A DNA stretch of 64,000 nt from Pseudoalteromonas sp. MMG007 (lineage in GTDB: Bacteria > Pseudomonadota > Gammaproteobacteria > Enterobacterales > Alteromonadaceae): assembly GCF_018100985.1 (NCBI RefSeq), contig NZ_JAGJEI010000002.1:1-64000 (forward strand), read 5' to 3'. The notes beneath the pieces were generated by a model, which saw nothing but the letters and a program-made list of their open reading frames with translations, was not told the origin of the DNA and ran no database searches. A program made the translations under genes and the position numbers. This document shows positions 45,631-54,732 of this stretch, piece by piece (the first letter of the stretch is position 1; every line of letters begins with the position of its first letter).

Positions 45631-45781
45631 ACTAATTTTTCCTTATCAATACTGATTATAAAATTTGATTATGTATCTATAAGCAAGAGCAATTTTCATC
45701 CCACATTACGTTTTATTTTTATCTGCCAATACTATTTTTATTAATGTACGTGTATACATTGCTCTGTAGGAGGATGTTGTA

Positions 45782-45820
45782 ATGGCAAAAAGTGTCAATT
45801 TAAATAAAACGAGCATGTAA
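45782..45820 (+). CDS. Possible 12-codon peptide with a strong ribosome-binding site
   Basis: AGGAGGATGTTGTA precedes an ATG followed by codons for AKSVNLNKTSM and a stop, 12 residues in all. A promoter-like TATACAT lies about 30 nt upstream. The ribosome-binding match is unusually strong for a random spot, but the peptide has no known relative and could be the start of a deleted gene. Confidence 0.25.
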   Translation: MAKSVNLNKTSM

Positions 45821-45920
45821 TACATAGCTTTATTTAAACTTAACTTTATAAAGTGTGAAATAAAGAGTTAGCAGTATGAAATAATTACCGTTTAGTTTTT
45901 TAAAGTTAACGATTTTTGAG

Positions 45921-45960
45921 AATAATAATGAGATTAAGTTATCTTAATCCCATTATTATT
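45921..45960 (-). terminator. Long hairpin at the end of the pilus operon
   Basis: AATAATAATG and GATTAAG pair with CTTAATC and CATTATTATT around a TTAT loop: 17 base pairs with one mismatch. It lies 10 nt after the stop of the hybrid kinase gene on the minus strand. No long T-run follows, so termination efficiency is uncertain. Confidence 0.6.
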
Positions 45961-45969
45961 TGCTCAACA

Positions 45970-48807
45970 TTAAGAAATTATCTTTTTAATTTTATTAATT
46001 AAAATGTCCTGTTTAACCGGCTTTTCAAGCATGTCATCAAAACCTAACTCTACATATTTAGCGCTGCTATTATTTTGTGCATCAGAAGTATGGGCTATAA
46101 TTTTGGTAACTTTATCACTGCTATGTTTTTTGATTTTTAACATAGCATCAGTACCCGAAAGTTCTGGCATCACAATGTCCATCAAAATAATGTCATAATC
46201 ATTTTGTGAAACCATTAACATTGCTTCAATCGCACTACTTGCATAATCAACTGTTAAGTTTTCGTTTTTAAGCATGGCCTTAATTACCGTCTCAACAAGC
46301 GGTTCATCATCAACAAGTAGCAACGATTTAGACTTGAGTTTGTTAGGTACAATAGGTGTAATATTATTTTTAGGGATTTCGTCAGTAACCTCATCAATAT
46401 GCGTTACGTTTACCAATAACGATAAAGAAATAGTGGTTGTTTTACCTCTTTCGTTAATGTTGATAGCTTTTCCTCCTAGCATTTTAAATATTGATATAAA
46501 AAACTTAATCTCAAGTGTTGCATCTATTTCGTCATTAAAATTAATCGCTGTTTGATTTGATATTAACTTTAATTGAGATAAAAAATCATTGTTAGTAGTT
46601 AAGTTATTTATAGAAAAAATTAGATTTAAGTAGTCTCTTTTATCTTCATTTTCAATATTACTTTGAATAGTAAGCTGTGATTTATAGCTGCTTTCTAATA
46701 ACTCCGTCGACAGCTGAATAACCAATTGAGATATTAGTTTTTCATCACTTACTACTGCTACTTTATTGTCTTTGTTATCTGTAATAACATTTTTTGTTTC
46801 TGAGTTTTTATTTAAAATCGATGCGCTATTACTTAGCATCTTGTTTAAGTTAATCTTATTAGCTTTTAATTTCAACTTTCCTGTTTGAGATTTATTAACA
46901 TTAACAAGCTGTTGAATAACGCATTCGAGTTGTTCGCTCGCAGTATTTATATTGCCAATATGACCTTTAAAATCTGAGGCACTCATTGGTTTTTGTGCTA
47001 TCTCTATAATAGATTTCAATGAGCTTAGTGGTGCTTTTAACTGCTGACTTAATCGTGTAACAAATTTTTCTTTTAATTGGTTAGATTGTTTTGACTTTTC
47101 AAGTACTTCTGCAAGCAATAGTTCTTTTTGATGCGCTTGTGTCTCATCCCTAAAGTAACACACAAAGCCACCAAAATCGGTATGCCTTTGCACTACCGTG
47201 ATCCAGCGACCATCGGTAAAACCAATATCAATAAGTTGGTTGTGTTCATTTGCTAACTTGCTGTGCTCTTTATAGTGATTAATCAAATTATTTTGCTGAG
47301 CAATACTAATGATTTGGCTGTAACTTAATTGAGTATTAGGTTTAATTATTTGTGCAAAAAGCTTATTAAATGCTTCGTTAGTAATGACCGGTAACTCATT
47401 ATTATTAAAGATTGCAAAACCATGTGGCAGTGCGTCAAGTGAGCTTGAAAACAATGACTCTCTATTTAAAATTAGCTTATTCTTTTGTTTAATTTCATCA
47501 TGTAAGCGCTTTGGTAAACGTAAAAAGTAATATACAAAAGCAAACACTGCAAAGCCAATTAGCGCTAATCTAAATAAATCGAAGCTAGTTACTTTAGGCG
47601 TTAAAATTGGTTGATTAGGTTGTACATGTATTCTCCAGGTTGCAGGGAACCGGCTACTAGCTGCACTGATACTATTTGGTATAACGGATGCATTAATTTC
47701 ACCTCTGCTACCTAACGTAAATTGCGGTGTAGTTATAAATAAATTGTAATTTTGAGTGTTTAATTTGCCTATAATAGCTTTTAAAAACTTACTAAGATCA
47801 AATGCTGTAAGTGTATATACAGAACCACTAGAAAGCTTAATTTCTGAAATTAGAAACGCAGTATCTGCAACAGTAAACACCTCCACGGATTGTTTATTAG
47901 CTCTATTGGAAAATCTATTTAACCAATTTTTAAAGCCATAGGCGGCTAAATCAAAATTGTTTTTTGACCACAATGCTAACTGATTATACTCACCATCAAA
48001 CACAACAAAACCTTTGTAGTTTAGATTTTCAGAGACTTGAGTTTTTACTAAATCACTTAATTGCTTTTGTGTATAACGTGTTTGGCTTTGTAAAAAGCCA
48101 GCAACTATTTTATCTTTTTGAGTAATGTATATTGCTTGATTATCAAAGCGCTCTAAAGCATCAAAAAGGGTTTTTCTTAGCTGTTGGGTTTTAGCTGCAT
48201 ATTCACTTTGTTGCTCTTTTTTATCCAGTGTATAAAGCAATAAAACCGAAAAAGAACAAATCACAAGTGCTATTAAAAAAGCTACTGGGGCTAAACTAAA
48301 TAAGTGCACGAACCGGTTTAGCGATGGCGCTTTTTTAGCTTCTATGGGCTGGCTTTGTGATACGTTCTTATTAATTTGGGTTTGCAAAAGTTGTGCAAAC
48401 GACACAAATTGATCTTTTTGCGAACCAATTAGTGTTTTTGGAGCTAAGTCAGCAATTATTAAAATGCCTTGCACATTGTTATTAGCGCCATAAATTGGAT
48501 ACTGTGCATAAAACCTTACCAAGCTACTGTTTTTATTAGTAAGGTTGTCGAATAACGTATCATCAATAATGTACATTTTTTCCTGATCACACTGAAGCTG
48601 GTATGCGTTAAGCTCAAGATCAATATTGTAATGATCGTCGCTATTTATAATTTGTTGCGTATAAACAGAGCTAAAATCGACATATTTAACAATGGCCGTG
48701 TCGTAAAACTGCCTCATCAAAGCCAAAGTTTCGTTTATGTCTTGTTTAATTTCATCATTTTCTAAATTAGAAATATCATTCACGTGAAAATTATTTGGTA
48801 TATTCAT
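45970..48807 (-). CDS. Degenerate hybrid sensor histidine kinase/response regulator in the pilus operon
   Basis: 945 residues. Order: GAF-like domain (about 25-150), TM helix 170-194, extracytoplasmic sensor (about 200-405), TM helix 411-431, PAS-like region (about 450-560), HisKA-like region, poor ATPase region, and receiver (about 825-945). The H-box reads SQQLKAPL (587-594) where functional kinases have SHELRTPL, so the phosphoacceptor His is Gln588. No recognisable N, G1 or G2 box is seen in the following 200 residues. The receiver is intact: DDEP, Asp877 in IILMDIVMP, T in AHTSD, K in LEKPV. It overlaps the minor pilin gene by 4 nt, so it is translated with the pilus proteins. Confidence 0.86.
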   Translation of the reverse strand: MNIPNNFHVNDISNLENDEIKQDINETLALMRQFYDTAIVKYVDFSSVYTQQIINSDDHYNIDLELNAYQLQCDQEKMYIIDDTLFDNLTNKNSSLVRFYAQYPIYGANNNVQGILIIADLAPKTLIGSQKDQFVSFAQLLQTQINKNVSQSQPIEAKKAPSLNRFVHLFSLAPVAFLIALVICSFSVLLLYTLDKKEQQSEYAAKTQQLRKTLFDALERFDNQAIYITQKDKIVAGFLQSQTRYTQKQLSDLVKTQVSENLNYKGFVVFDGEYNQLALWSKNNFDLAAYGFKNWLNRFSNRANKQSVEVFTVADTAFLISEIKLSSGSVYTLTAFDLSKFLKAIIGKLNTQNYNLFITTPQFTLGSRGEINASVIPNSISAASSRFPATWRIHVQPNQPILTPKVTSFDLFRLALIGFAVFAFVYYFLRLPKRLHDEIKQKNKLILNRESLFSSSLDALPHGFAIFNNNELPVITNEAFNKLFAQIIKPNTQLSYSQIISIAQQNNLINHYKEHSKLANEHNQLIDIGFTDGRWITVVQRHTDFGGFVCYFRDETQAHQKELLLAEVLEKSKQSNQLKEKFVTRLSQQLKAPLSSLKSIIEIAQKPMSASDFKGHIGNINTASEQLECVIQQLVNVNKSQTGKLKLKANKINLNKMLSNSASILNKNSETKNVITDNKDNKVAVVSDEKLISQLVIQLSTELLESSYKSQLTIQSNIENEDKRDYLNLIFSINNLTTNNDFLSQLKLISNQTAINFNDEIDATLEIKFFISIFKMLGGKAININERGKTTTISLSLLVNVTHIDEVTDEIPKNNITPIVPNKLKSKSLLLVDDEPLVETVIKAMLKNENLTVDYASSAIEAMLMVSQNDYDIILMDIVMPELSGTDAMLKIKKHSSDKVTKIIAHTSDAQNNSSAKYVELGFDDMLEKPVKQDILINKIKKIIS

Positions 48808-49970
48808 GGACGCTCTCCTTCACCTTTTGCAGGTGTAGAAATCCAACGAGTACTATTAGCACTTGTATGTGATGGAAGTTTTACTTTGAACGGCGCTACT
48901 AAGTTACTTAATGCAGGCTCACCTGTTACGCTATTTAATACCGGTTCAGCTGAAATAAGATTTAGCGGGGTTTCGCAATAGGTTACGCCAGGTTCAATAC
49001 CTATTAGCGCAAGTGTTTGAATGATGATGTCGTTGTTTAATAAGTCTATCCCAAGTAATTCAAAAGTAGTTTCTAAAATAGTAAACACTAAGGTTTCAAC
49101 AATATTCTCATCTTCTTCTAAGCGTGTACCTTCTGGGCAACAAATAGTGCCCAACTCTACATTTACGTTTGCAGCAACACCTACTAATGCTAGTGCATCT
49201 AAAGCTGTGTTTAACAAAGGCTCTACTTGCGGTAAGTAAATATCGAGTATGTCACCCTGTGATTCATAACCGGTTTGACAGCTATCACACGATTGAGACA
49301 CTTGCTGACTATCTATCCCTAATAACGGATTCCCTAATGCCGTTACACCTACTAAGCAACTACTATCAGCTTGTTGTTTATCAATAGAAAAACTCTCACA
49401 TGGGTTGCCTGTAACTACTTTTTGCGATACATAGCGCGATACAATTTCATCTCCTGTTGCAGGGCAAGCTAATGCAGTGCTTTTCAAAAGTAGACCTATA
49501 ACACTTGAATCTAATTGCCCTATTGCGTAATTGGGCCCTTGTTGAAGTGCATTTATATAACTTACGTTGCCACTATTGACTGTTTTACTTAATCCTAAAC
49601 TGTCAGATAATTCATCGCTTAACCCTTTTAAACACGGATTGCCTTGGCAATTTGGGGCGTCGTAATATACGGCTTCACGAGATGTGAAACGGTCATCACG
49701 TATGCCAATTAATGCTCGGTAGGTACTATTTGCTTGGCGGTCTGTATAAAAAATTAAAGGGGCTTGGTGTTCATCAAATCCAATGGCAATGCCCAACGGT
49801 TTATTGTTAGCATCAACCACCGTTATTTGGTTATCTACTTTAGTATGGTAGCGTTTTATTAACGCATCTCGTACTAAAATTACTCCACCAATAGACCCTA
49901 TGATTAAAATGGTGATAATTAAAATTAGCTCTATGGTAAGTATATAACCGCGTTGATATTGTTTATTCAT
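48804..49970 (-). CDS. Cys-rich minor pilin-like protein of a Tad-type locus
   Basis: 388 residues. The N-terminus is prepilin-like: basic leader ending QRG8, then YILTIELILI and a long hydrophobic helix (about 9-30). A Glu sits six residues after the putative cleavage site (E14). The same pattern occurs in the pilin gene at 54190. The rest is an extracellular domain with ten Cys, including a CxxC (DSCQ-type pair SCDSCQ) and CC at ICCPEG, suggesting disulfide stabilisation. It may be a pseudopilin or tip protein replacing TadE/F/G. It lies 10 nt after tadC and overlaps the hybrid kinase by 4 nt. No family match recognised. Confidence 0.7.
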   Translation of the reverse strand: MNKQYQRGYILTIELILIITILIIGSIGGVILVRDALIKRYHTKVDNQITVVDANNKPLGIAIGFDEHQAPLIFYTDRQANSTYRALIGIRDDRFTSREAVYYDAPNCQGNPCLKGLSDELSDSLGLSKTVNSGNVSYINALQQGPNYAIGQLDSSVIGLLLKSTALACPATGDEIVSRYVSQKVVTGNPCESFSIDKQQADSSCLVGVTALGNPLLGIDSQQVSQSCDSCQTGYESQGDILDIYLPQVEPLLNTALDALALVGVAANVNVELGTICCPEGTRLEEDENIVETLVFTILETTFELLGIDLLNNDIIIQTLALIGIEPGVTYCETPLNLISAEPVLNSVTGEPALSNLVAPFKVKLPSHTSANSTRWISTPAKGEGERP

Positions 49971-49979
49971 ACCGCGCTC

Positions 49980-50795
49980 CTATAACACTTCAACTAACAT
50001 TTTTAGTACGTTCATAACCTGCAAGGCCGCAGGAAAAAACACCAATACTAGAAACATAGGGAAACAAATTAATATAATCGGAAATGTTGTGTGTAACGCT
50101 TTTTTGTTTACTTTTTTGGCAAGTAATATATTTTTTTTAAGAGCAAAGCTTTCAAGTTGAGATTCAACTGCTTGAATAAGCGGTGTGCCTAACTTTGACC
50201 CAATCAACATTAGATTAGCTAGTTTTTTTATACCCGTCACACCTGTTCTTTCATATAACGAGGTAAACGCTATTTCACGATCTTTACCTGCACTTAGCTC
50301 AAATAAAAAAAGCTTTAGTTCTTTATAAAGAGGATGTTTTTTACTCAGGCCATGATCAACAGCTAATGCAAACGCACGCTCAAGTGAAAATCCAGCGCGC
50401 ATGTATACTAATAAAACACTTAGAAAAAACTCTAAACTACTGTTTATTTGTTGTTTACGTTGACCTTTTCTAAATAAAAACCAAAAATCAGGGGCAAAAA
50501 AACATCCTACACATATTAGTACTGTCGCTATTTGTTTTAACTCATATCCAGTGATCTCAATTGCTGTAAAAGCGCAAAATGCTGCGGCCATTTTAAAACA
50601 ATACATACTCAATAATATTTTGTTTATTTGAAAACCAGCTTGTCTAAATTGCTTTTTAGAAATAACAATCAGTGGGTACCAGTTAATATCTCTTTTAACG
50701 GGTTGTTGAACTTCAGCTTTCAAAGATTGCTTTTGAATATGGATAAAAGAACCCATACTCATTAGTAGCCCTACTAATAAAAATATATCTATCAT
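49980..50795 (-). CDS. tadC: TadC-like inner membrane platform protein (GspF domain)
   Basis: 271 residues when begun at ATG 50795. The stop of tadB overlaps this ATG in an ATGA, which argues for this start rather than an ATG 51 nt further upstream. It has a T2SSF/GspF-type domain (about 120-255): LEFFLSVLLVYMRAGFSLERAF, AGKDREIAFTSLYERTG, and three to four transmembrane helices. It sits in the inner membrane as the platform of the Tad assembly machine together with TadB. Confidence 0.87.
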   Translation of the reverse strand: MIDIFLLVGLLMSMGSFIHIQKQSLKAEVQQPVKRDINWYPLIVISKKQFRQAGFQINKILLSMYCFKMAAAFCAFTAIEITGYELKQIATVLICVGCFFAPDFWFLFRKGQRKQQINSSLEFFLSVLLVYMRAGFSLERAFALAVDHGLSKKHPLYKELKLFLFELSAGKDREIAFTSLYERTGVTGIKKLANLMLIGSKLGTPLIQAVESQLESFALKKNILLAKKVNKKALHTTFPIILICFPMFLVLVFFPAALQVMNVLKMLVEVL

Positions 50796-51667
50796 AGCGT
50801 TACCCTCAAGCTTAAACGTAACCATAAAAAGCCGAACAACTGACATAATACGGCTACAGTTATAAATGCCATTCCGTTAGGGTTATTTAAAAGTGGGTCA
50901 AACCACGTTGGGTCGGTGTAGTTAAAAAGTGGTACTAACGCGTATGGTAAAATACCGCTAAACACAGCAGCATACTTGGTGCCCGACAGTTTTGCTTTAA
51001 GCTGTTGGCGGTCTAGCGTTCTCAAAGCCATCATTTTACATACGCTTTTTAACATATCAGTTAAGTCGCATTGGCTTTGTGTGTGCGTAATAATACTGTG
51101 AGCAAAAAGCCTAACTGTTTCGCAGTTGTAGCGCTGTATTAATGGGTAAAACGAGCTTTGTGCATCGCTTCCCATAGTCATACGTTGAACAAGTAAGTGG
51201 CTTTGTGCTTTTATATAGCTATCGGCATGTTCATCAGCAAATTGCATGGCTTGTTGAAGTGACATGCCTGTGCTTAAGCAAGATTGAACAGTTTCTATGT
51301 ATTCTAAAAATAAATGCTCAAATTTCGCTAGTTTGTAATGGGCTAAATCAATTACAGTTATAAAGCAGCTAATAAATACCACAATAGATAATATTAATGC
51401 GCTGGTAGATGCCTCAGGGTAATACTGCTTTGCTATAAACCAGGTACTGCTTGCTGCAGAGCAAGCAACACTTATAAACAGTGCATTGCTTATATTGAGA
51501 CCTAGCACTCTTAGTGAAAGTGTTAAAATGTCTTTTTCTTCAAGTACATCAATTTCATTAGATACACTTGTAGTGGCTCTTTTAACGTTTAGAGTTATAA
51601 AAATACTTAACGCTAAAGTCAGCGATATGATACTGGCTATGGCAAGCAGGTAGTCAAGTTTACTCAT
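50792..51667 (-). CDS. tadB: TadB-like inner membrane platform protein (GspF domain)
   Basis: 291 residues with four to five transmembrane helices and a central T2SSF-type segment: EYIETVQSCLSTGMSLQQAM (about 137-156) and LFAHSIITHTQSQCDLTDML. It pairs with TadC. It overlaps the tadA stop by 4 nt and ends in the ATGA shared with tadC, so the three genes are translationally coupled. Confidence 0.86.
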   Translation of the reverse strand: MSKLDYLLAIASIISLTLALSIFITLNVKRATTSVSNEIDVLEEKDILTLSLRVLGLNISNALFISVACSAASSTWFIAKQYYPEASTSALILSIVVFISCFITVIDLAHYKLAKFEHLFLEYIETVQSCLSTGMSLQQAMQFADEHADSYIKAQSHLLVQRMTMGSDAQSSFYPLIQRYNCETVRLFAHSIITHTQSQCDLTDMLKSVCKMMALRTLDRQQLKAKLSGTKYAAVFSGILPYALVPLFNYTDPTWFDPLLNNPNGMAFITVAVLCQLFGFLWLRLSLRVTL

Positions 51668-52959
51668 AATGACTCCCCTTCATTGTGAACTAACAACGCT
51701 TTTAATTGTTTTTCGTTAGCGCCTTGGTTTTTCATAAATTCAATAACACTTGAATTTTCAATATTGCTTTTATTTGCTTGCTCTGTACTGGTTGCACTAA
51801 ATAAAGAGCTAAATTGGGCGTGGCCATTAACGCTTTTTATTTCCCCAATACTTTTTAAAGAACGTACTCCGTTGGTAGTTCTTGATACATGTACAATCAA
51901 CTGAATACTCGAAGCGATTAATGCACTCGTATGATTATCACTAAGCTGTGCGTTGTGTAACTGCACCAATGTAGATAAACGAGTTACAGCATCGCTTGCA
52001 CTGTTTGCGTGTATTGTTGTCATTGAGCCCTGGTGGCCACAGTTCATTGCTTGTAGCATGTCTATTACTTCACCAGATCGCACTTCACCTACTAATATTC
52101 TGTCAGCGCGCATTCTTAGTGCTGCTTTAACTAAATCTCGTAAGCTAACAGCGCCCTTACCATCGCTGTTTGTATCATGCGCTTCAAGTTGAACAACATG
52201 GTTGTGATGCAAGTTAAGCTCAGCACTTTCTTCTATTGTTACAACACGTTCGTTAGGATTGATTGAGTTTGCAAGTACGTTAAGTAGCGTGGTTTTACCC
52301 GCGCCTGCATTACCACACACTAAAATGTTTACACCTAACTTAACGGCGGTTTTTAAAAAAGTAAGGGTGTTTTTAGATAAAACATTATTAGATATTAAAA
52401 AATCATCGTTAATTTTTTTATGATTAAACTTTCTTATAGAAACGATTGCAGCACTTGTGCAAGCAGGAGGTACAACAATATGCACCCTGCTACCATCTTT
52501 AAGTTTGCCATCGACTATTGGCATTAACGCATTTACCTGACGACCGCAGCTATCAAGTAAGCGGTCAACAAAGCGGCGAAGGTGGCGCTCATCATCAAAC
52601 TTACTCGCGGTACATAGCAATTTGCCTTGCTTATCTACCCAAATATTTTGTGTGTCGTTAATTAAAATGTCGCTCACTTGATCATCGAGCATAAACTGGG
52701 CAATAGGCCCTAAACCTTGAATTTCATCATAAACGGCTTGCACTACTTGTGATTGTTGGTGGGAATTAAAAGAAGATTGCTCAAATTCATCTATATCAGC
52801 ACAAAGCGCTGCTATTTTTTCAAGTACGCCTTGCGATAAAAGTGCAGTAGGATCTTGTTCGTATTCTTCTATTACTGCATCGTGTAAAAGCTTTTTAAGC
52901 TCTTCAAATGTGCTTAAACTCGTTACAACTTCTTGAGACTTACTTGATAAGTTAAACAT
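51664..52959 (-). CDS. tadA: TadA/CpaF-type secretion ATPase
   Basis: 431 residues. It powers pilus assembly as a hexameric ATPase at the cytoplasmic side. Walker A GNAGAGKTT (about 216-224), Asp box with IEESAEL (about 243-249), Walker B RILVGEVRSGE (about 284-294), and the His box MTTIHANSASDA. The N-terminal part contains DDQVSDILINDTQNIWVD, the family signature. It lies between cpaB and tadB, with 4-nt overlap to tadB. Confidence 0.95.
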   Translation of the reverse strand: MFNLSSKSQEVVTSLSTFEELKKLLHDAVIEEYEQDPTALLSQGVLEKIAALCADIDEFEQSSFNSHQQSQVVQAVYDEIQGLGPIAQFMLDDQVSDILINDTQNIWVDKQGKLLCTASKFDDERHLRRFVDRLLDSCGRQVNALMPIVDGKLKDGSRVHIVVPPACTSAAIVSIRKFNHKKINDDFLISNNVLSKNTLTFLKTAVKLGVNILVCGNAGAGKTTLLNVLANSINPNERVVTIEESAELNLHHNHVVQLEAHDTNSDGKGAVSLRDLVKAALRMRADRILVGEVRSGEVIDMLQAMNCGHQGSMTTIHANSASDAVTRLSTLVQLHNAQLSDNHTSALIASSIQLIVHVSRTTNGVRSLKSIGEIKSVNGHAQFSSLFSATSTEQANKSNIENSSVIEFMKNQGANEKQLKALLVHNEGESL

Positions 52960-52965
52960 ATATAC

Positions 52966-53733
52966 TCACTTAGCCACATACACAGCTTCGTTTTTCACAC
53001 CTTTAACAACTTCAATAGTGCGACTGGTTTGTAATCTTGAAAAGTTTTGTAATCTGCCTTGCTCGATGTCGTAAGCACTATGAACAATAATAGATACTTT
53101 ATCGTCTAAATCGATACCTGCGAGTGAGTAAACATCTTTTGGTAATACAGCTAAAACCAACGATACACCAGCAGAATCAGAAGGTTGCTTACTTGATAAG
53201 TTATCCATCATGCCTGGTTTTTGTCCATTACTTTTAGGCCCTTTTGACACACCAATAAGCTGCACGTCTCGTGCTACTGTTCTAACTAGGCGATTTGTCT
53301 TAGCTACAATATCTAAGCGGTCTCCTTTGTGTACTCTTGATAATGGAATATCTAAAGTATTTAACTTTAGTGTGTAAAGTACTCGGCCTGCTGGAATTGC
53401 TTCGGATAAGTTTTGACTTTTAGCTTGAACAAAATCTGTTTCAAAAAGAGGCTGTTCAACCATTTTGTTTGTAGCTAGTTGTTTGCCTATAAGTGCACGA
53501 GGGTTTTGAATGCTTAGCGCCATATTTGTATAGTTGCTTGGATCAATTTCTTTTTGAGCTACATCATTAACACTAATTGTTTGCCCTGCAGCCATGTTTT
53601 TATTAACCACCCATGCGCTGACTAAATCTTGCTCGTTTACCTGTCTTATACCTAATGCTGAAGCCAACATGCCAGAGGTGATAAGTAAGGTCAGTGCTGC
53701 TGTAGTAGCACCTTTGTTATTTTTACTTTTCAT
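52966..53733 (-). CDS. cpaB: RcpC/CpaB-type pilus assembly protein (SAF domain)
   Basis: 255 residues. One N-terminal transmembrane helix (about 8-28) then a SAF domain (about 40-100): VVNKNMAAGQTISVNDV and ALIGKQLATNKMV, and a C-terminal beta region with GDRLDIVAKTNRLVR. RcpC/CpaB proteins lie in the periplasm and support the secretin. It is 6 nt upstream of tadA and about 70 nt downstream of the pilin gene. Confidence 0.9.
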   Translation of the reverse strand: MKSKNNKGATTAALTLLITSGMLASALGIRQVNEQDLVSAWVVNKNMAAGQTISVNDVAQKEIDPSNYTNMALSIQNPRALIGKQLATNKMVEQPLFETDFVQAKSQNLSEAIPAGRVLYTLKLNTLDIPLSRVHKGDRLDIVAKTNRLVRTVARDVQLIGVSKGPKSNGQKPGMMDNLSSKQPSDSAGVSLVLAVLPKDVYSLAGIDLDDKVSIIVHSAYDIEQGRLQNFSRLQTSRTIEVVKGVKNEAVYVAK

Positions 53734-53800
53734 AATAATCCTCCTGACAAAACTTCACTGCCACACATTTGTGGCAGTGTGCTTAAACCTTTTATACAAA

Positions 53801-54190
53801 CTAATTACCTTGCGATCCGCCTGCTGCTGTACGAGTAGCTGCATCACCGCTTGGTGTCGCATTAATAAGCGCTGCGCTTTCGCTAAAGTCTGAAGCAACA
53901 AAAGTAAATGAACTGCCATCACCAGCGTATACATCAACCGCATCTACATAACCTGAGCCAGAAACTTCAGCTGTGCCTTCTGCGTTGATCATTCCATCAA
54001 AAACATAACTTTGATCTAATGAGCCAATTGCTTCAGCTACATCTTCAAGTTCGCTTGTTACTGAATCACGTAACGTCGATAAGCCAATTACAAGTGCAGC
54101 AACCATAGAAGTTGAAAGAATGATTAGTTCTGAAGTAAGTACAAAACCTTTTTGCTTTTTGCTGATTGAGTTAATTTTCATAGATTTCAT
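53801..54190 (-). CDS. Major pilin-like protein with a non-canonical prepilin motif
   Basis: 129 residues. The ATG at 54190 is chosen because AAGGTG precedes it and the sigma-54 promoter lies upstream of it; a longer frame would start within the promoter. The N-terminus is KKQKG15 followed by FVLTSELIIL and a hydrophobic helix to about residue 40. Glu21 is at +6 after the putative cleavage site, not +5 as in classical Flp or type IV pilins. The mature protein of about 114 residues is larger than Flp (about 50-60). The C-terminal part is rich in Ala, Ser, Asp and Gly. It is the first gene of the cpaB-tadABC operon. Confidence 0.75.
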   Translation of the reverse strand: MKSMKINSISKKQKGFVLTSELIILSTSMVAALVIGLSTLRDSVTSELEDVAEAIGSLDQSYVFDGMINAEGTAEVSGSGYVDAVDVYAGDGSSFTFVASDFSESAALINATPSGDAATRTAAGGSQGN

Positions 54191-54236
54191 AATGTTCACC
54201 TTAAATATGTAAGAGCTTATGCTCACTTTATATATA

Positions 54237-54251
54237 GCGAAGACCGTGCCA
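54237..54251 (-). promoter_or_regulatory. Sigma-54 (-24/-12) promoter of the pilin operon
   Basis: On the minus strand TGGCACGGTCTTCGC: GG and GC separated by exactly 10 nt, with TGGCAC intact and TTGC present as TCGC. The predicted start of transcription is near 54225, 35 nt before the pilin ATG. Confidence 0.75.
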
Positions 54252-54320
54252 AATATAAAATCACATAATTTCAATAGGTTAAAACCAAATTGTTACTAGT
54301 AAGTTAAATCTCTTCGATAT

Positions 54321-54339
54321 GATTCGCATTTTGCAAATC
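54321..54339. promoter_or_regulatory. Upstream palindrome 1 (activator-binding site candidate)
   Basis: On the minus strand GATTTGCAAAATGCGAATC, an inverted repeat GATT-GCA-N3-TGC-AATC. Centred 86 bp from the sigma-54 element, the usual distance for an enhancer-binding protein. It shares TTTGCAAAATGC with the site at 57449. Confidence 0.7.
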
Positions 54340-54683
54340 AATATTAAATTAAGTAATTTATTAGCGATTAAAAATTGTATTAAAAACGAACAGCTAAATT
54401 GAAATTTAAAACCGAATTGCGAACAAAGGATCATATTTTTAAGGCGTGTATATTATTTAAGTATAACCATGCATTAAGATTTAGCTCTTACTTAAAAGCT
54501 TTTATAAAAGTATTGTGCTGCATAACGTTAAGGCTTGTTTAGAGGCTTAGTTGATGATTATGCAAAAATCGTCTTGCGAAGATAACCAGGTAAAGTGTAT
54601 AGATATTTAATGTTGAGCATCAGTGGGAAGAGCCAAGCTCAAAATAGTGATTAAATGATAAATGAGCAGGTTTCAACCCTAAT
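54340..54683. other. Intergenic region between tadD and the pilin operon
   Basis: About 340 bp of AT-rich DNA, no supported gene. It contains the tadD terminator at its right edge and enhancer-type DNA at its left. Confidence 0.5.
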
Positions 54684-54704
54684 AAAAAAGGCCTTTCGGC
54701 CTTT
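54684..54704 (-). terminator. Rho-independent terminator of the rcpA-tadD unit
   Basis: On the minus strand AAAGGCC-GAAA-GGCCTTT followed by TTTATT. It lies about 30 nt after the tadD stop and separates the two pilus transcription units. Confidence 0.9.
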
Positions 54705-54732
54705 AAGTAAATAATACTAAGCTAAAAATATA

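Larger units (their letters stand above)
45631..45969. other. Intergenic region with a 12-codon frame and a hairpin
   Basis: About 340 bp. It contains the short AGGAGG-led frame at 45782-45820 and the terminator-like hairpin of the pilus operon at 45921-45960. No other gene is supported. Confidence 0.5.

Noticed and set aside
46004..46555. Plus-strand frames opposite the hybrid kinase
   Set aside because: They are antisense to the receiver and ATPase regions with no start signals; the coding strand has clear conserved motifs.
54191..54732. Cyclic-di-GMP riboswitch upstream of the pilin gene
   Set aside because: No GEMM-type core was seen; the region is better explained by the sigma-54 promoter and palindrome.
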